DNA from: Oidiodendron maius Zn
Lineage: Eukaryota; Ascomycota; Leotiomycetes; Myxotrichaceae
Reading direction: 5' to 3'
Assembly: GCA_000827325.1 (NCBI GenBank)
Contig: KN832870.1
Coordinates: 3,658,001 to 3,722,000 of the forward strand
DNA: 64,000 nucleotides
Positions 1 to 11,656 of the stretch are shown here, one piece after another (positions within the stretch are counted from its first letter, which is position 1; each line of letters starts with the position of its first letter). Under the pieces are notes generated by a model that had not been told where the DNA came from, searched no databases, and was given only the letters and a program-made list of their open reading frames with translations. The position numbers and the translations under genes were made by a program.

Positions 1-271
1 AACCAAATATGCCGCCCGTCTGTTGTTGAGGTTGTTGCTGCTGAGTGTTTTGCCCGAGGCCTAATATGCTTCCAGTGTGCTGTTGCGGCTGATTCTGTGT
101 CGTTTGACCCAACCCCCCAAAAATACCGCCACCTTGCTGCTGATTTTGCTGGTTACTTGTCCCAAGTCCGCCAAATACTCCACCTCCCTGCTGAGTCCCT
201 GTGTTTGTTGAAGAGCCAAACATTGCCCCGCCCGCCGGCTGGTTGGTTTGACCGAATGTACCTCCAAACAT
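1..271 (-). CDS. FG-repeat nucleoporin, N-terminal part, cut by window edge
   Basis: The minus strand opens with ATG at 271-269 and stays open to the left edge, giving about 90 residues of the N-terminus only. The product is almost entirely Gly, Gln, Asn, Thr and Phe, with repeated FG units (MFGGTFG, MFGS, VFGGLG, IFGGLG, GIFG). This is the composition of nuclear pore FG-repeat proteins, whose disordered repeats line the pore channel and bind transport receptors. A start within an MFGG-type repeat fits the NUP49/NUP57/NUP145 group, but the part that would identify the member, the C-terminal coiled coil or autoproteolytic domain, lies outside the window. The gene is divergent from the complex I gene at 728. 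No intron is seen in the visible part. Confidence 0.75.
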   Translation of the reverse strand, partial: MFGGTFGQTNQPAGGAMFGSSTNTGTQQGGGVFGGLGTSNQQNQQQGGGIFGGLGQTTQNQPQQHTGSILGLGQNTQQQQPQQQTGGIFG

Positions 272-727
272 CTTGAAAGATGAGCTGATAATATTGGTCC
301 CGAGCAAAGTGTATGAAATGTGGAGGCGCGAAGAATGAAGCTCGTCCCTGCAACAACTTAAAAGATGTGCAAGAGGCTTTGAAGCCCGAAGCGCGTTTGG
401 AAGAAGAGTCTAAAAATTCTGTGCGCTCAAGTAGCGCCTCGAAACTCGAGACAAATGGGCGGAGGGCCCAAGACCTGCTGAGAGAAAAGCAAATTATTAC
501 GATCAAAGATGATTGAAATTCATACTGTAAAAATGGAAAGAAAGATAGAACGGCATTCATGACAACCACATCGAAGCTCTGGGCAGGTTCGCGACGCTCG
601 CTTCACCAGCCAATCAAGGCTAACCTATTCCTGACCTCATTCGAGCTTCTTCGAGCTCTCAATACTCTTGAAACCCCATTAGTTCCGCCTCTCACCACCC
701 TCAACAACCTCTACAGACAATATCAAG
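272..727. promoter_or_regulatory. shared divergent promoter, nucleoporin / complex I subunit
   Basis: This 456-base stretch separates the start of the FG nucleoporin (minus) from the start of the NDUFA8-like gene (plus), so it must hold both promoters. The part next to the complex I gene (about 600-727) is pyrimidine-rich, as fungal 5' leaders often are. I see no further gene: short open frames here have no family resemblance. Confidence 0.6.
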
Positions 728-1492
728 ATGTCTGGACGGAAGCCTGTGTACGTATCTACCGTATAAATGAACCCATTATGTGTCAGCATTACTGATAACA
801 CGCAATTGCAGATTTAACCAGACCACCTTGATTGACACGACACCTCTTCCTGCGGACATCCCACGGGTGACGGAAATCGGAGCCAGCTCAGCGCCATTAC
901 TATCTGCGAGCTTCTTTATTGGCGCAAGATGCAAGCCTTACAACGATGATTTCATGCAGTGCAAGACTGAGAATGCTGGGCAAGGGGAGATAAAATGTTT
1001 GAAGGAGGGGAGAAGAGTTACGAGATGTGCAAAATCCGTGTAAGTGTTATGCAGTGTACAATGGGTGCGCCAAATGATTCCCTTCGGCGTCCTAGCACTG
1101 GAGTTACGGGTAGCGGTTTGTACTGCCACACCGAAGACTGCTCTGGTCGGTGATGGGGGCAATTGGGCCGTGCTGGTCAATAGATCTTTGCTGACATGAT
1201 GATTTTTAACAGAATTGAGGATGTCAACAAACACTGCCTAGCTGAGTTCCGCAAGCATTGGACTTGCCTTGATGACAACAATCAACAACTCTGGCAGTGC
1301 CGTCCACAGGAATGGAAGCTTAACAAATGTGTCTTTGATAACCTGGTAAATGCTACTCTCCAAATCACAAGTGGCATGCACTAATTCCCCTGGTAGAAAC
1401 TTGAGAAGGTCATTCCAGATACGCCTGCTGGCGAGACTTCCGTCCATCTTCGAACGCGCCAGATATATTCACATCATAACAGCGGACCTTAA
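728..1492 (+). CDS. nuo-20.8: NADH:ubiquinone oxidoreductase 20.8 kDa subunit (NDUFA8/PGIV type)
   Basis: Four exons, 728-747, 812-1039, 1213-1345 and 1397-1492, join in phase to 158 residues. Introns have donors GTACGT, GTAAGT, GTAAGT-like and GTAAAT, all with AG acceptors. The protein has the twin CX9C layout of mitochondrial intermembrane-space proteins: C-KPYNDDFMQ-C, C-LKEGRRVTR-C, C-LAEFRKHWT-C and C-RPQEWKLNK-C. This matches the NDUFA8/PGIV accessory subunit of respiratory complex I, imported through the MIA40 disulfide relay and placed on the intermembrane side of the membrane arm. There is no cleavable presequence, as expected for this class. The first exon encodes only six complete codons. 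It is divergent from the nucleoporin gene. Confidence 0.92.
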
Positions 1493-1884
1493 GAGCGAAC
1501 CAGATACTGTCATTGGATCTGAGTAGAGAACGCATACTGTATGTACATAGTATTAAAGAATCAAGTTCCCGGTGTAAAGTATGGCTCTTATTGTGTTGAT
1601 GCATTTGGCAGTAATTTATGATAATTAGGGTCATTGGTAGGTAGTGCAGAACGAAGGCTGCTTATCGGGAAATATATCTGTAAATTCCAAGGAGAAAACT
1701 ATATGTAAGATTGCCGAGTTATCATATTATCTAAGAACAGTTAATGCTAAAAACTCATTTTCTAAGTTAATAATATGACCCACCCGCTGTGCTAGTAGCT
1801 ACTACCTACATTAGGCAAGGCGTTAACAAGCTCCTTGGAATGGTTATCATCATCCTTGCTTCGTGATCTGCTTGCCCATACACT
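1493..1884. other. intergenic, AT-rich
   Basis: This is the 3' flank of the complex I gene. It is AT-rich and I see no open frame or repeat that I can support. Confidence 0.5.
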
Positions 1885-2474
1885 GTGACCTATTTTTCTA
1901 TTTCTTTCTTTACAATGACATTCCCCATGTTTGCGCCATGCTTTCGCCAGATATTGCCAAGAGTAACAACAAATTCCGCTTCTCGAGTCAACCTACAGAT
2001 TATGTGCCGCCATGGTATTAAGTCACGTATCGACTTACTCAACTCAATCTACCATCCAGCATTCGCAAATCTCAAGAAATGGTCATCAGAATACGCTGAT
2101 TCAGCAAGATCTGGTAGAGTCTGGGAACACTTTAAGCCTGGAAATGTCGAACACAACGTTCAAGCTCAATCAGACTTAAAGTAGGCTCTCACTTCAATCG
2201 ATGAGATTAAAGAATGGTACCAAGAAAATGATAAGGCAAAAATAACTGTTCTTCGAGCTTTGGTTCCTGAATGTGCTCAAAAAGCACATCTCTTGAGCAA
2301 AACCATCTTCATGTCGGTGACGCTGTAGTCACCTTGATGAATTCGAAAGACAACTTTTCCGCAATAACGATTCTCTGTATAATATGTTAACTTCTGAAGC
2401 CTCAAAACTTGCTTTACCTGACTTGTCAGGACCCTTAGCTTCCTATGTTATAAGAAACAGACATCACTCTGATT
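1885..2474 (+). pseudogene. broken coding relic, possibly gag-like
   Basis: Protein-like stretches of good codon quality lie on the plus strand across this interval but do not form one open gene. Features such as a W-x-x-E-Y run followed by V-W-E-H-F-x-P, and a later charged helical stretch, recall the gag region of fungal LTR retroelements, though I cannot name a family. I see no LTR, protease or polymerase beside it. It is treated as an old, broken fossil. It could also be a relic of an unrecognised host gene. Confidence 0.35.
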
Positions 2475-2650
2475 GATACTAGTAGAGCCAGGCATCGAAA
2501 CCGCAATATAAAAGTGGCGTCGAGATGCATCAGAATCCCTCCAAATTTCTCGTTGATTTGATCGTATTATACGTTTCGCCTGCTCGCATTCTCGCCTTGT
2601 CTAAGCCATTGTGTCACGTTAAGGTAAAATCCATTGCTCAGGATAAACCT

Positions 2651-2748
2651 GTTGATCAGGCCATGTATTTTTTACATGATATATCTTGATCTCCCCCGTT
2701 CGGGAGGCCACACCACTTAAACATCTCCCTGGAGGTGAACTAAGGGGG
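2651..2748. other. cluster of three adjacent hairpins, possible structured RNA
   Basis: Within 100 bases lie three nested or adjacent inverted repeats. GATCA (2654-2658) pairs with TGATC (2687-2691) around CATGTA (2662-2667)/TACATG (2673-2678). CTCCC (2691-2695) pairs with GGGAG (2702-2706). CTTA (2716-2719) pairs with TAAG (2741-2744) around ATCTCC (2723-2728)/GGAGGT (2731-2736). It lies upstream of the RNPS1-like gene. I do not recognise a known RNA family. It could be a structured leader, a small RNA or chance. Confidence 0.3.
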
Positions 2749-2769
2749 CTCGCTTAAATGCCTCATACC

Positions 2770-2776
2770 CACGTGA
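2770..2776 (+). promoter_or_regulatory. CACGTGA E-box-like site
   Basis: A CACGTGA match lies about 90 bases before the chosen start of the RNPS1-like gene. CACGTG is the classical bHLH site of fungal promoters. Function here is inferred only from sequence and position. Confidence 0.3.
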
Positions 2777-2861
2777 TTACGAACCTCATCTTCCTAGTTT
2801 GATCGCAGCCTCGCGTCCACCTAGCAACGCGACAAAGGTACAGGTCGAACCCAAACGCAAA

Positions 2862-3792
2862 ATGCGACCTCGATCACCACCTCGCGGACGCCCGCGCACT
2901 AGATCTCCATACTCCGATATTTCTGGTGATCGGCAGCGGTCTAGATCTTTGTCCAGGCCCCGCCGCAGCATCTCTCCTCGATCTGCGAGCCGCAGTCCTC
3001 CAAGAAATGGACGAGATAGGAGTGAGAGCCGTAGCGTCAGTCGTGGCCGCAGCGCAAGCCCACTCAGGAGCACAAAGGTGAGATTCACCTCTGTTCTAGA
3101 GTACAGCATCTAATTTTCCAGATCGTCGTTGAGAAGCTTACCAAAAATGTCAATGAGGACCATCTACGAGAAATCTTTGGAACCTATGGCCCAATTCGAG
3201 ATTTAGACATGCCTATGAACAGACAATGTACGAAAGATATCTCTCTGTTGATCAGACCTAGTTCTAACACATCACAGTCAACACCAATCGAGGAACCGCG
3301 TATATTCTCTACGCAAGTGAGGACAACGCTGAAGCAGCAATTGCGCACATGCACGAATCCCAAATCGACGGCGCTGTCATTAATGTGTCAGTTGTACTTC
3401 CACGTCGCAAATTCTCCCCATCTCCACCAATTGCAAGGCGTGGTGCAAATATCGACCCTCGCAGACCTCCATCGTCAGGTTTCAGGGGGCCGCCTCCACC
3501 GCGGCGCCGCTCGCCGCCTCCTCCAAGTTACAATCGGCCAAGCAGAGACGTCGACACCTACAGACCAAGAAGCATGTCACGGTCGCGGTCTCCTCGACGA
3601 CATCGGACTCGATCCAGATCCGTTTCCTCCCGCTCCCGCTCTCCACCGCGAAGACGGGGAGGGCGGCGCGAGAGTCCGGGGCGGAATTCTGGTGTTAGAC
3701 GAAGAAGGAGCAGGAGTTACAGTAGCTACAGCAGTTATGGCGATCGGAGTAGAAGTAGAAGCCGTGGTCATGGTGGAAGGAGCCGACGCTGA
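2862..3792 (+). CDS. RNPS1-like SR protein with one RRM
   Basis: Exons 2862-3077, 3122-3227 and 3278-3792 join in phase to 278 residues. Residues 1-72 are rich in Arg-Ser and Ser-Pro. Residues about 73-155 form an RNA-recognition motif with RNP2-like VVEKLT and RNP1-like RGTAYILY, and end with the H-M-x-x-x-Q-I-D-G pattern typical of RNPS1. The tail is Arg/Ser/Pro-rich and basic. RNPS1 proteins join the exon junction/ASAP complex and act in splicing and mRNA quality control in the nucleus. The frame is open upstream of 2862 but has no ATG there, so I chose the first ATG. A short 5' exon cannot be excluded. The RS-rich regions are natural targets for SRPK-type kinases such as the one at 47754-50019. 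Confidence 0.82.
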
Positions 3793-4376
3793 GATAATGG
3801 TCGGTTGACGAGATGCTGCACTGTAGATTAATGGCGTTCCGAGAACTGGAAAATCGGGCTCGAGGTTTGATCAGGCGTGATAATGGAATTGAAATCTAGC
3901 CTATTTTACAAAGTACGTGATGCTCGCATGTACCTTGTACAGCGGCAGCCCATAGTTTGTGCGTCTATAAATCTTCTATGGAGTGTCGTTAAGCTTGTGT
4001 TTATACCCTAATGCGGATGGTCTTACAAGGTAGCATCAGTTATTTTACACCATTGCATGCTGCTAGCTAGCAATCGATCAAGGAAACACAATGGGGCACC
4101 TCAGACTGTACAGATGTAAATGCCATCTTATTTGACTGTATGAGTGTATTAACAGTTTTCTCTAGAGCTATTCTAAACGCCATTTTGTTCCGGGGTATCA
4201 TTAACGGAAGACAAAAGTCCATATCTTATGTCCCATATTCCATCCCTCTATGGCAATATCATGTATGAATGGCCTATCAAATACACGAAGTGAAAGAAGC
4301 AGCAATATGCAATACTTCACTTACGATCATGAAGAGATCACAATGATGACAGTGTCTGCCGTAGTGGAATAGCTGA
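3793..4376. other. convergent intergenic region
   Basis: The RNPS1-like gene and the ULS1-like gene end towards each other here, so the stretch should hold both 3' ends. It is AT-rich with no supportable open frame. Confidence 0.5.
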
Positions 4377-7300
4377 TCAAGAATTGCTCTCGACGCCAAA
4401 TAGGAAGGCGAGCTCTCTGACTCCCAGACGGCCGAGAGATTTGCTTGCTCCCTCACTGAGTGCCTCATCGACCAGTCTCTTCTTTTGTTCTTGAAGTTCA
4501 ATAATACGGTCCTCGACTGTCTTCCGGATTAAAATCCGGTGAACTTCGACTGGACGTTGCTGGCCGATGCGGTGGGCTCGATCGACAGCCTGCATTTCAA
4601 TGAAAGGGTTCCAGAATGGGTCAAGAATGATGACCCTAGAGGCGGCAACGAGATTGAGTCCAGAGTTCCCAGCTTTCAGAGAGATAAGCATTATCTTAGT
4701 GTTGGGCTTATCTGTAAACCGATTGATAGCGTCGTTACGAGCATCCGCACTCATGCTACCATCATAACGCTCACACTCCCAGCCCTTTTCAGAAATGGGC
4801 ACCTGAAGAAGATCAAGAAGAGAAACAAATTGACTGAAAATGATTGTCTTCTGGTTATCAGCCTGGAATTGTTCGAGCAGTTCAATGCACTTGCTGACTT
4901 TGGCCGACGGCTGCCAGTGCTTGCGTAGATATCGCATATAGCGACTACGGCCTTTTGCACTCTTCGAGGCCGCTTTCTTAAGCATTGCAATCGAAATATG
5001 CTTCTTTGGTTCCGTCTTTTCCCTTCGCTTCCCCTTTCCGCGGGACACCTTTCGTTTACCTTTCGAATTTACTTTCTTAGACGCAGGCGTACGCTCCCCG
5101 TCGCCGTTTTCTTCAGCATCATCTTCACCCTCATTATTAAAGTCATCGGGGACGATGAAGTCCCTTAGATCCCCATTATGGTCCACGTCATCATCGCTCT
5201 CTGCGTCTGAGTCGGATTCGGATTCGGATTCGGTACAATTGTTATCGGAATCGCCGTCATTACTCGCAGTCTCATCTATCTCCTGAGATAATGTATCTTT
5301 CATGTGCACTTTCTTGAATGTAGCATAGTCAATGATCTTATTCCTTTCAATCTTGGCGCGGCAAGACGGGCATTTGAATGTGCCTCCAGCATCATCGCCA
5401 TTAATAACATTCTGCTGGTTCGCCTGGTCTGAGATCTTCGTCAAACACTCAGAGCACGTATCATGACCGCAAATAGTGAAGATGACTGGATTCTCAACCG
5501 CATCATAGCAAACCGGACACTAGCACAGTTAGTAAAAGTGGGTAATGATTTAGGGTAGAGACATTACCTCAAAACTCTCTGCAGCTAGTAGCCTAGTAAT
5601 GACATCAGCTGCCAACCCTTCAGCTAGCTTAATCATTGTTTCCGCAGTAAGATCACTTGCTCCAGCAGGATTCGCGTCATCGAAATCTGTAATAAGATGC
5701 GGATGGCAACAGCATTGGCGAAGCCGTAAAAGGAGAACCAAGATATTGGAGTAGTTCTTTCCGACAGTATTGGCTCTCAGATATTTGTTGAACTGGATGC
5801 GACTCCTGCTTTCCAAGGCATTATAAAATTCTTGCTCGTCCTCACTAAAGACAACATGTGCGATTTCCTCGGTCTTTGGCGGTAAAGTGATAAGTGGCTT
5901 TCCATCGATCAGAGAAGTTTTCATTCGGCGGAGAAGAATCGCTTTCAGAAGAGCTTGGAGTTTTCGCATGGCCCTGTCCAACTGGCCACGACCTCCACTG
6001 CCTTTTGTCAACATACCGAAATCCTAGCCTATGTTAGTCCGAACAAATACACGTACAATGGATGAACTGTAAGCAATTACATGGAAATTTATTAGGGATG
6101 ACTTACAGCTTGAAACTTCTTGTAATCATTGTATGGTCGAATTCGCAGAAAGTGAATCAGTGAGAAGAGTTCCCCAACATTATTCATCATTGGAGTGCCT
6201 GTGAGGCAGAATCTAGTGATGGACTTGATTTGATACGCGGCTTTAGCAGCCATGGTGGATTTATTCTTGATGCATTGCGCCTCGTCAAGAATAACTCGAT
6301 AGAAGAGACTTTTTGGACCTAAGAGAGGAAATTGTTTTCGCAAAGGGCCTTCGTCAATGTCTCTGTTGAGTAACCGACCTGCAGCACGTTGCTCGGTTTG
6401 AAAATTTTCCCAGCGTTTAAATTCTGCAGCGAGAGTATTATAAGTCGTCAATACAACATCGTAGTTCCGAAGCTCGTCCCATGAGAGTTTTCTGCCGCCA
6501 TGGGCCATGTGCGTACTTAGCCTATACTCTGGCTTAATCTTTTTACGAATCTCACGTTCCCATTGGCGAACGAGGGCGACGGGACCAACGATAAGAGTCG
6601 TCTAGGCAAGTTAGCTGATATATCGGAGACAGTTTACCAAATAGGCGACATACCTTGCGCAATCGATCTGTCGAAGGCCGACTAAGAATCAATGCCAAAG
6701 CCTGGATAGTCTTTCCCAAGCCCATTTCATCTGCAAGAATGGCACCTTTATTGGTACTCTCCTCCATGGACTTCAGCCAGGTCAAGGCGAGCTTCTGGTG
6801 CTCATACTAGACAATATTAACGCCAGTCCTATCATAGAATATAAAATATAACGTGTAAACCCACTAGAGGATATTTGAGGCCTTCAGGCGTGCCTTCTCT
6901 ATTTTCGGCAGGTAAGTCTTCATCGGGACGTATGTTTTCAATCAATGCTTTAATCTCGTCATTGGTCTTCCGTGGATCATTGATGATGTAGTCCAGCTGG
7001 TCAGCCATTCTATTGTTAAAAGTATCATCCAATGACCTATATATTCCGTCATCAAAGTCGGTGCTGAGAGACGTTGGTTTCATGAAACTGCCATTTGTTA
7101 CAGTACCAGAAGCTCCGAATAGATTCATATTATCACATAACCTGTTATCCATATGATGCAGGCCATTCGTCATCCCCGATCCCGGTGTCTGTATGTTGTA
7201 GCCAGAGTCACCTGCATAACCAGTATAGCCGCGGTATCCAGTTCCTATACCGTTTGTAGAGGTGGTAAATATATTGGCTCCATAGGGACGACTTCCAATA

Positions 7301-8734
7301 CTGTGGTGGGAACTCGTGTAATTAGCTAGGCCGGGCAAAAGTGCTTTGCGCAATTCTGCACTATTATAGTTGGATAAATTGTAAGTATGGGAACTCGAAG
7401 ATGCGCTAGCCGGCGTTGATCCCCGAGACGCCCATTGTCCATTCATCCATTCTGGGGCACCTTTCGGCTCGTATGTAGCTACGCGCAGAGCTGAGTTAAC
7501 AGAAGACTGCTCAGTATTGGGTCGGGTGGGAGGTCGAGTAGATGGCGAGCGACCGTTGCACTTAAATTCAGAAGCTGATATTATCTCAATATCGGAATCA
7601 TCACTATCAGAGGACTTTTGAATCGCCCCATGCATGGGTCGGGATAAAGACTTCGTCTTCAGACGAGATATGCTGGCGGAGGAACCTGAAGATACACCTG
7701 CCACACCAGTTGACAATGAACCCTGTTCTGGATTTACCAGATGTACAGTGTTGCTGTAGGACAACGATGATGTACTTGATGAAGTACGCCCAAGCTGGGA
7801 TCTAGTTGGCGATAGTATGTGAGATGACGAACTTGCGGGCTGAGGTCGTATCCCGTTCAATCGATCGAAAGCAGATGGGACAGATGTGGTCGCGGCAGTG
7901 CGATTCACCGACTGGTACTCGACACTATGCAGGCTTTTGGCAAGCTCTGCGTCTTCCTTTTCACGCTGAATCCTCTCCTCTTCCGCCTTTTGCTGCTTGA
8001 AAAACTCGGCATCAAGAGCTACAAGATCATCATCCCTGGGCAAGTTAGTCGCAGAATCAAAACTACGAGCATCGGTAAAATCGGGTAAGATAAGACGTGT
8101 GAAGCATAACGCAAGGAGAAACGTGGACAATGAGAACCAAGAAATATTTTCAGCTGAAAGAAAGCACAATGCGAGCAAAAGAAACTACCACTTGAGACAA
8201 GAGTGAGTCATACCCAGAGGATGAAGATGGTGTTGAATGACGTGACAAGAATGGACTGGGCGACGTGCGTCTAGATTTGTTGTCCGTAACTGGGACAAGG
8301 CCTTCTAGGTGCTTGCTATGGGATCGTTTTCGAGCCGGGAGACTCATCTTAGAAGGCGTGAGGAGAGCAGAAATCGAGCTCGTGGAGTTCGACGGGCCTT
8401 GGTGCAGGCTGGAGAGAGTTAATGAGATGTCGTCCAAGGTGGCGCCAGACACATGAGTGGGAGTATTTAAACTGGACGCGGCTCCGGCCGCAATAAAATC
8501 TGATGAAGACGTGGCAGGCTCTGTGGCCGCTTCCCCAAGACCGCGCTTCAAGATCTTCATCTTCTTCTCCAGCCTTTTGATTTCAGCGCGAATTTCTCCT
8601 TCAACGGCCTCGCGGTCTGCTACAGAATCATCAATGGAAGAAAGGATAACTCTCTGAAACCTAATTTCATCCATCAGGTCGTCGACAGCTTCTTGAGTGG
8701 CCTGGGAGCCTGGTGGCAGTTGCGTTTGCGACAT
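4377..8734 (-). CDS. ULS1: SNF2-family DNA translocase with RING finger, ULS1-like
   Basis: Six exons (8734-8214, 8035-6865, 6806-6654, 6601-6107, 6023-5568, 5519-4377) join in phase to 1312 residues. The N-terminal third is Ser-rich and disordered, with an acid-flanked IEII at about 323-326 that fits a SUMO-interacting motif. The SNF2 ATPase follows: DEMGLGKT (590-597) and a DEAQ box (721-724). A C3HC4 RING sits between the helicase halves (C933, C936, C949, H951, C954, C957, C982, C985), followed by an acidic then basic linker and the C-terminal helicase lobe (about 1135-1277, motif [11 protein letters not shown]). This order, ATPase-RING-HELICc with SIMs, is that of yeast ULS1/RIS1 and fission yeast Rrp2, translocases that act on SUMOylated chromatin proteins and in recombination. 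RAD5/RAD16 is the main alternative, but the HIRAN and extended RAD16 features are not seen. Confidence 0.85.
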
Positions 8735-9312
8735 GTTTAAAAATGGGCAAACAGAAGGCGACGCAGGCGCCGGGCTGTGGCAAGAAGGCTACACGTCGTC
8801 CAGATAATTGGGCCGTATCAGTGCGGGCCACCTCGAAGACGGCCCAAGGTCGAAAGATCCGTATTTGATAACCTGCCACCTTTCTGAGTGATATAGGACT
8901 CTGAGGAAGATACTGAATGATAGGGAGAAAACTTGCTTCTTTCCGTTGGCTGTAACATCCATAATCAGCCTCAAGTTTGTACGCGAGACGAGAATGGAAG
9001 ACGCGACAGGTACTCACGTGATCAAACAGGCCAAATGACCTACTTATACCTGAGGCATGACATGTTCCCCTTGGGACGATGAGGTATCAATTATGTAGGG
9101 CTACTACGGCTTCGCAGTTGCAGGGACATCTTCGGTTTAACTGCCTACCTAATCATAGAACAGTGAATATAGATTATATCGGGGTAAACAAACGGATCAC
9201 TATTTCGCTCTAGCAGAAATTACTCATAAACCTACAATCCCAATCTCCGGTCCAACGCCAGGCTCATGAATACCCACTCTATATCATACAGTACTGCGAA
9301 TGCATCAACTTG
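8735..9312. other. intergenic: ULS1-like promoter and ENPP 3' end
   Basis: This 578-base gap holds the promoter of the ULS1-like gene and the 3' flank of the ENPP-type gene, both on the minus strand. Besides the TCACGTGA site I see no gene. Confidence 0.5.
9014..9021. promoter_or_regulatory. TCACGTGA palindrome upstream of the ULS1-like gene
   Basis: A perfect TCACGTGA lies 280 bases before the start of the ULS1-like gene. This is the strong form of the CACGTG bHLH site (CBF1-like) and is common in ascomycete promoters. Use in this organism is inferred. Confidence 0.4.
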
Positions 9313-11656
9313 TTAGCCATGAGTAGTTTCCTTCTCTCCCTCGCCACCAGTCTTACTAAACCAGTCTTTAATGCCGTCCAACTTCGCCGTAATCCAATCC
9401 CAGAAGCTCTTTGCTTCAGGTACCGCACCGTCGTCTGTGATCGTCGGCCGATCCACACCGGTGCCAGGATTATCTACACCTACCAATGTAGGCGGGATAT
9501 CATTTGGATCTGCAGCAGAGGAGGCTTCGACAGGAGAGATGGAAATGATCAGATTAGATGCGGGGGCGGAGGTGTTGGAAGTTACTGCCGTTGCAGCTGT
9601 AGAATAGGAAGACGCTGGATCTTGAGGATCAGAAGGGGTGGACTCAGGGGTATGGAGGCCGACTGGGCGGAGTGGAAGACGAAGTGTGCCATTGTTTGGC
9701 TTGGGGGGAAGTCCAAGAGAGTCACAGATTATGTTATAGATTTCGGTGTTTTCTATTTGCAGTCAGTCTCTATCACCATTGTCATCGTTTAGGAGCCTGT
9801 GCGGCGCGGTATTGGGGAATTTTGAAAGAGTTGAGTTGTGAAAACATACGGAAAGGCTCCAAACGGCTGTTCCCCTGGTGAGGGAAAGCTGGACCTCTGG
9901 CGACAAAAATTGCTCTCATCAAGGGATGTTCATGATCATAGCCGTGCAGACCGCGAGGATGATAAACCAAACCCTGCTTCTTCCCATCTGCGACATTGAA
10001 CTCCTCTTTCGTCACTATAGCCCAGCCAGCTTTAGGCACAATCCACAGAGGTGCTATACGCTCATTTTTGGAGAAGTGATAGCGCTCTGGCATATCCTTA
10101 TCCCGGAGATAGACATCGAAGTTGGGGTTTGTAGAAGCTTTTCCAGCGAGCGAGTCATACAGCTCTTGGAGATGGCTGGGATGCGTTGGGCGGAGTCCGT
10201 ACAGTGGCCACCCGTCTGTATGCGCAATTAGACTTCGATCCACGATATCTTCGAGTTGGATAAGCCGACTGCTATCAGTTGTTGCCATACCATGATCAGA
10301 AACCACGACGACATTGACAATTTTCGTCAGGTTTCGGGCCTCCAAGCCTTGGAAGAGCTGGTCTAGCATGTTATCAACGTCCGAAATGGTTTTTCGGATC
10401 TCTGTGCTGTTTGGTCCGAATTTGTGGCCATCTGAGTCGACATTAGGAACATATGCAGCAATGAACTGTGGCCTCCTTTTATAAACATCTTCCACATTAC
10501 TTTCATCACCAGGTTTATCGAGTAATTCAAGCATCCTGGCAACTTTATTAGGCAATGGCTCGTTCCCATTGTACCTGTCCAGGTAGGTAGGTTCCATGTC
10601 CATAACATGTGCCTCGCTTCCGGGCCACATGTGTACAGCGCTTCTGATCCCATAGTCTTCAGCAGTGACCCAAATTGGCTCGCCACCCCACCACTTTGAT
10701 TGCATGGCCGAGGAGTGTGTATAGTAGAACTCCTCCGTCAGATTAGGGTCCCAGAATGTATTTCCGACGACTCCATGCGACTCAGGATATAATCCTGTAG
10801 CCATAGTGTAATGGTTTGGGAATGTGACAGAGGGAAAGCTTGGATACATGTAAGGAGGGGATACACCCTCCTCGATGAAAGCCTTCAACCTCGGTGTAAG
10901 CCCGCGATTCAAGAAATCCGCCCGGAACCCATCCAAACTGATCAAAATTGTGGTCGGAGCAAACAAGGCCGTGCCATTGCTCAACGCCAATTGCTTGACG
11001 ATAACCCTCTTCGCTTTCAGGGATAACCTCCAAGCCAGAAGCACCAGTATCGCGAACCCGATTGTAATCACGAGGTGGATGAAACACCACCTTCGCCAGC
11101 CTTGTCTTTTCCTAGACTTTTCACTATGTAGGCGACGCAAACCTTGTCGATCGAGTTCGTCGCTGCCTTCCGTCTCGCTGCTGGATCCTGTATCACTTCC
11201 CTCCTTCATGCCACCTTCTTCCATCTCGTACATCAATCGGCCATCTTCGCCCCGATTCGCCTTCTCCAATAATTCTTCCTTCTTCTTGACTCTTCTTTCA
11301 CGCCTATTCTTTTTTCTTTCACCCCCCTCCTCGGCTTCCTCGAATACAGCGCTCTCGCCTGTCTCGCCTTGATCCCTTCCGAAGAGCTTTTTCAGGGGCG
11401 CCAGCGCACTGCCCCTGCGCCGCTGTTGCCTGCTCTCCTCTAGAAGCCTGTCTTGTTCCTCTTCATCGAGTAGGACTCGGTGATCATGCGCACGAATCTC
11501 AGCCGATGTTCGTGCTCCTTGCAGCACGTCGTCGTCCTCGGAGTCCGTATCTTGATCGCTACGTTCGACGGAGTGAACAGACGAGACGTCGTCGTCATAA
11601 GCTGTAGGCGAGAGTAGAGTGTTAGAATCTCGGCGAGAGTGTACAGTGGACGTCAT
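9313..11656 (-). CDS. ENPP-type nucleotide pyrophosphatase/phosphodiesterase, type II membrane protein
   Basis: Two exons, 11656-9850 and 9752-9313, join in phase to 748 residues. Residues 1-190 are a charged cytosolic tail, one membrane segment spans about 191-212, and the catalytic domain follows. It shows the two-zinc alkaline-phosphatase-superfamily signature of ENPPs: first aspartate in LDGFRAD (D242), nucleophile Thr in VTFPNHYT (T278), VDSDGH (407-411), SDHGM (453-457) and GLHGYDHEHP (569-578). Yeast NPP1/NPP2 are the known relatives, which release nucleotide phosphate at the cell surface and are induced by phosphate starvation. The C-terminal exon encodes a Ser/Thr/Pro-rich tail, unusual in length. 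A plain run through the intron would give a short false C-terminus, whereas splicing restores the family ending 'EIYNIICDSLGL'. Confidence 0.9.

Noticed and set aside
9310-9881. Plus-strand frames of 69 to 160 codons
   Set aside because: They are antisense to the last exon and intron of the ENPP gene, whose spliced C-terminus matches the family.
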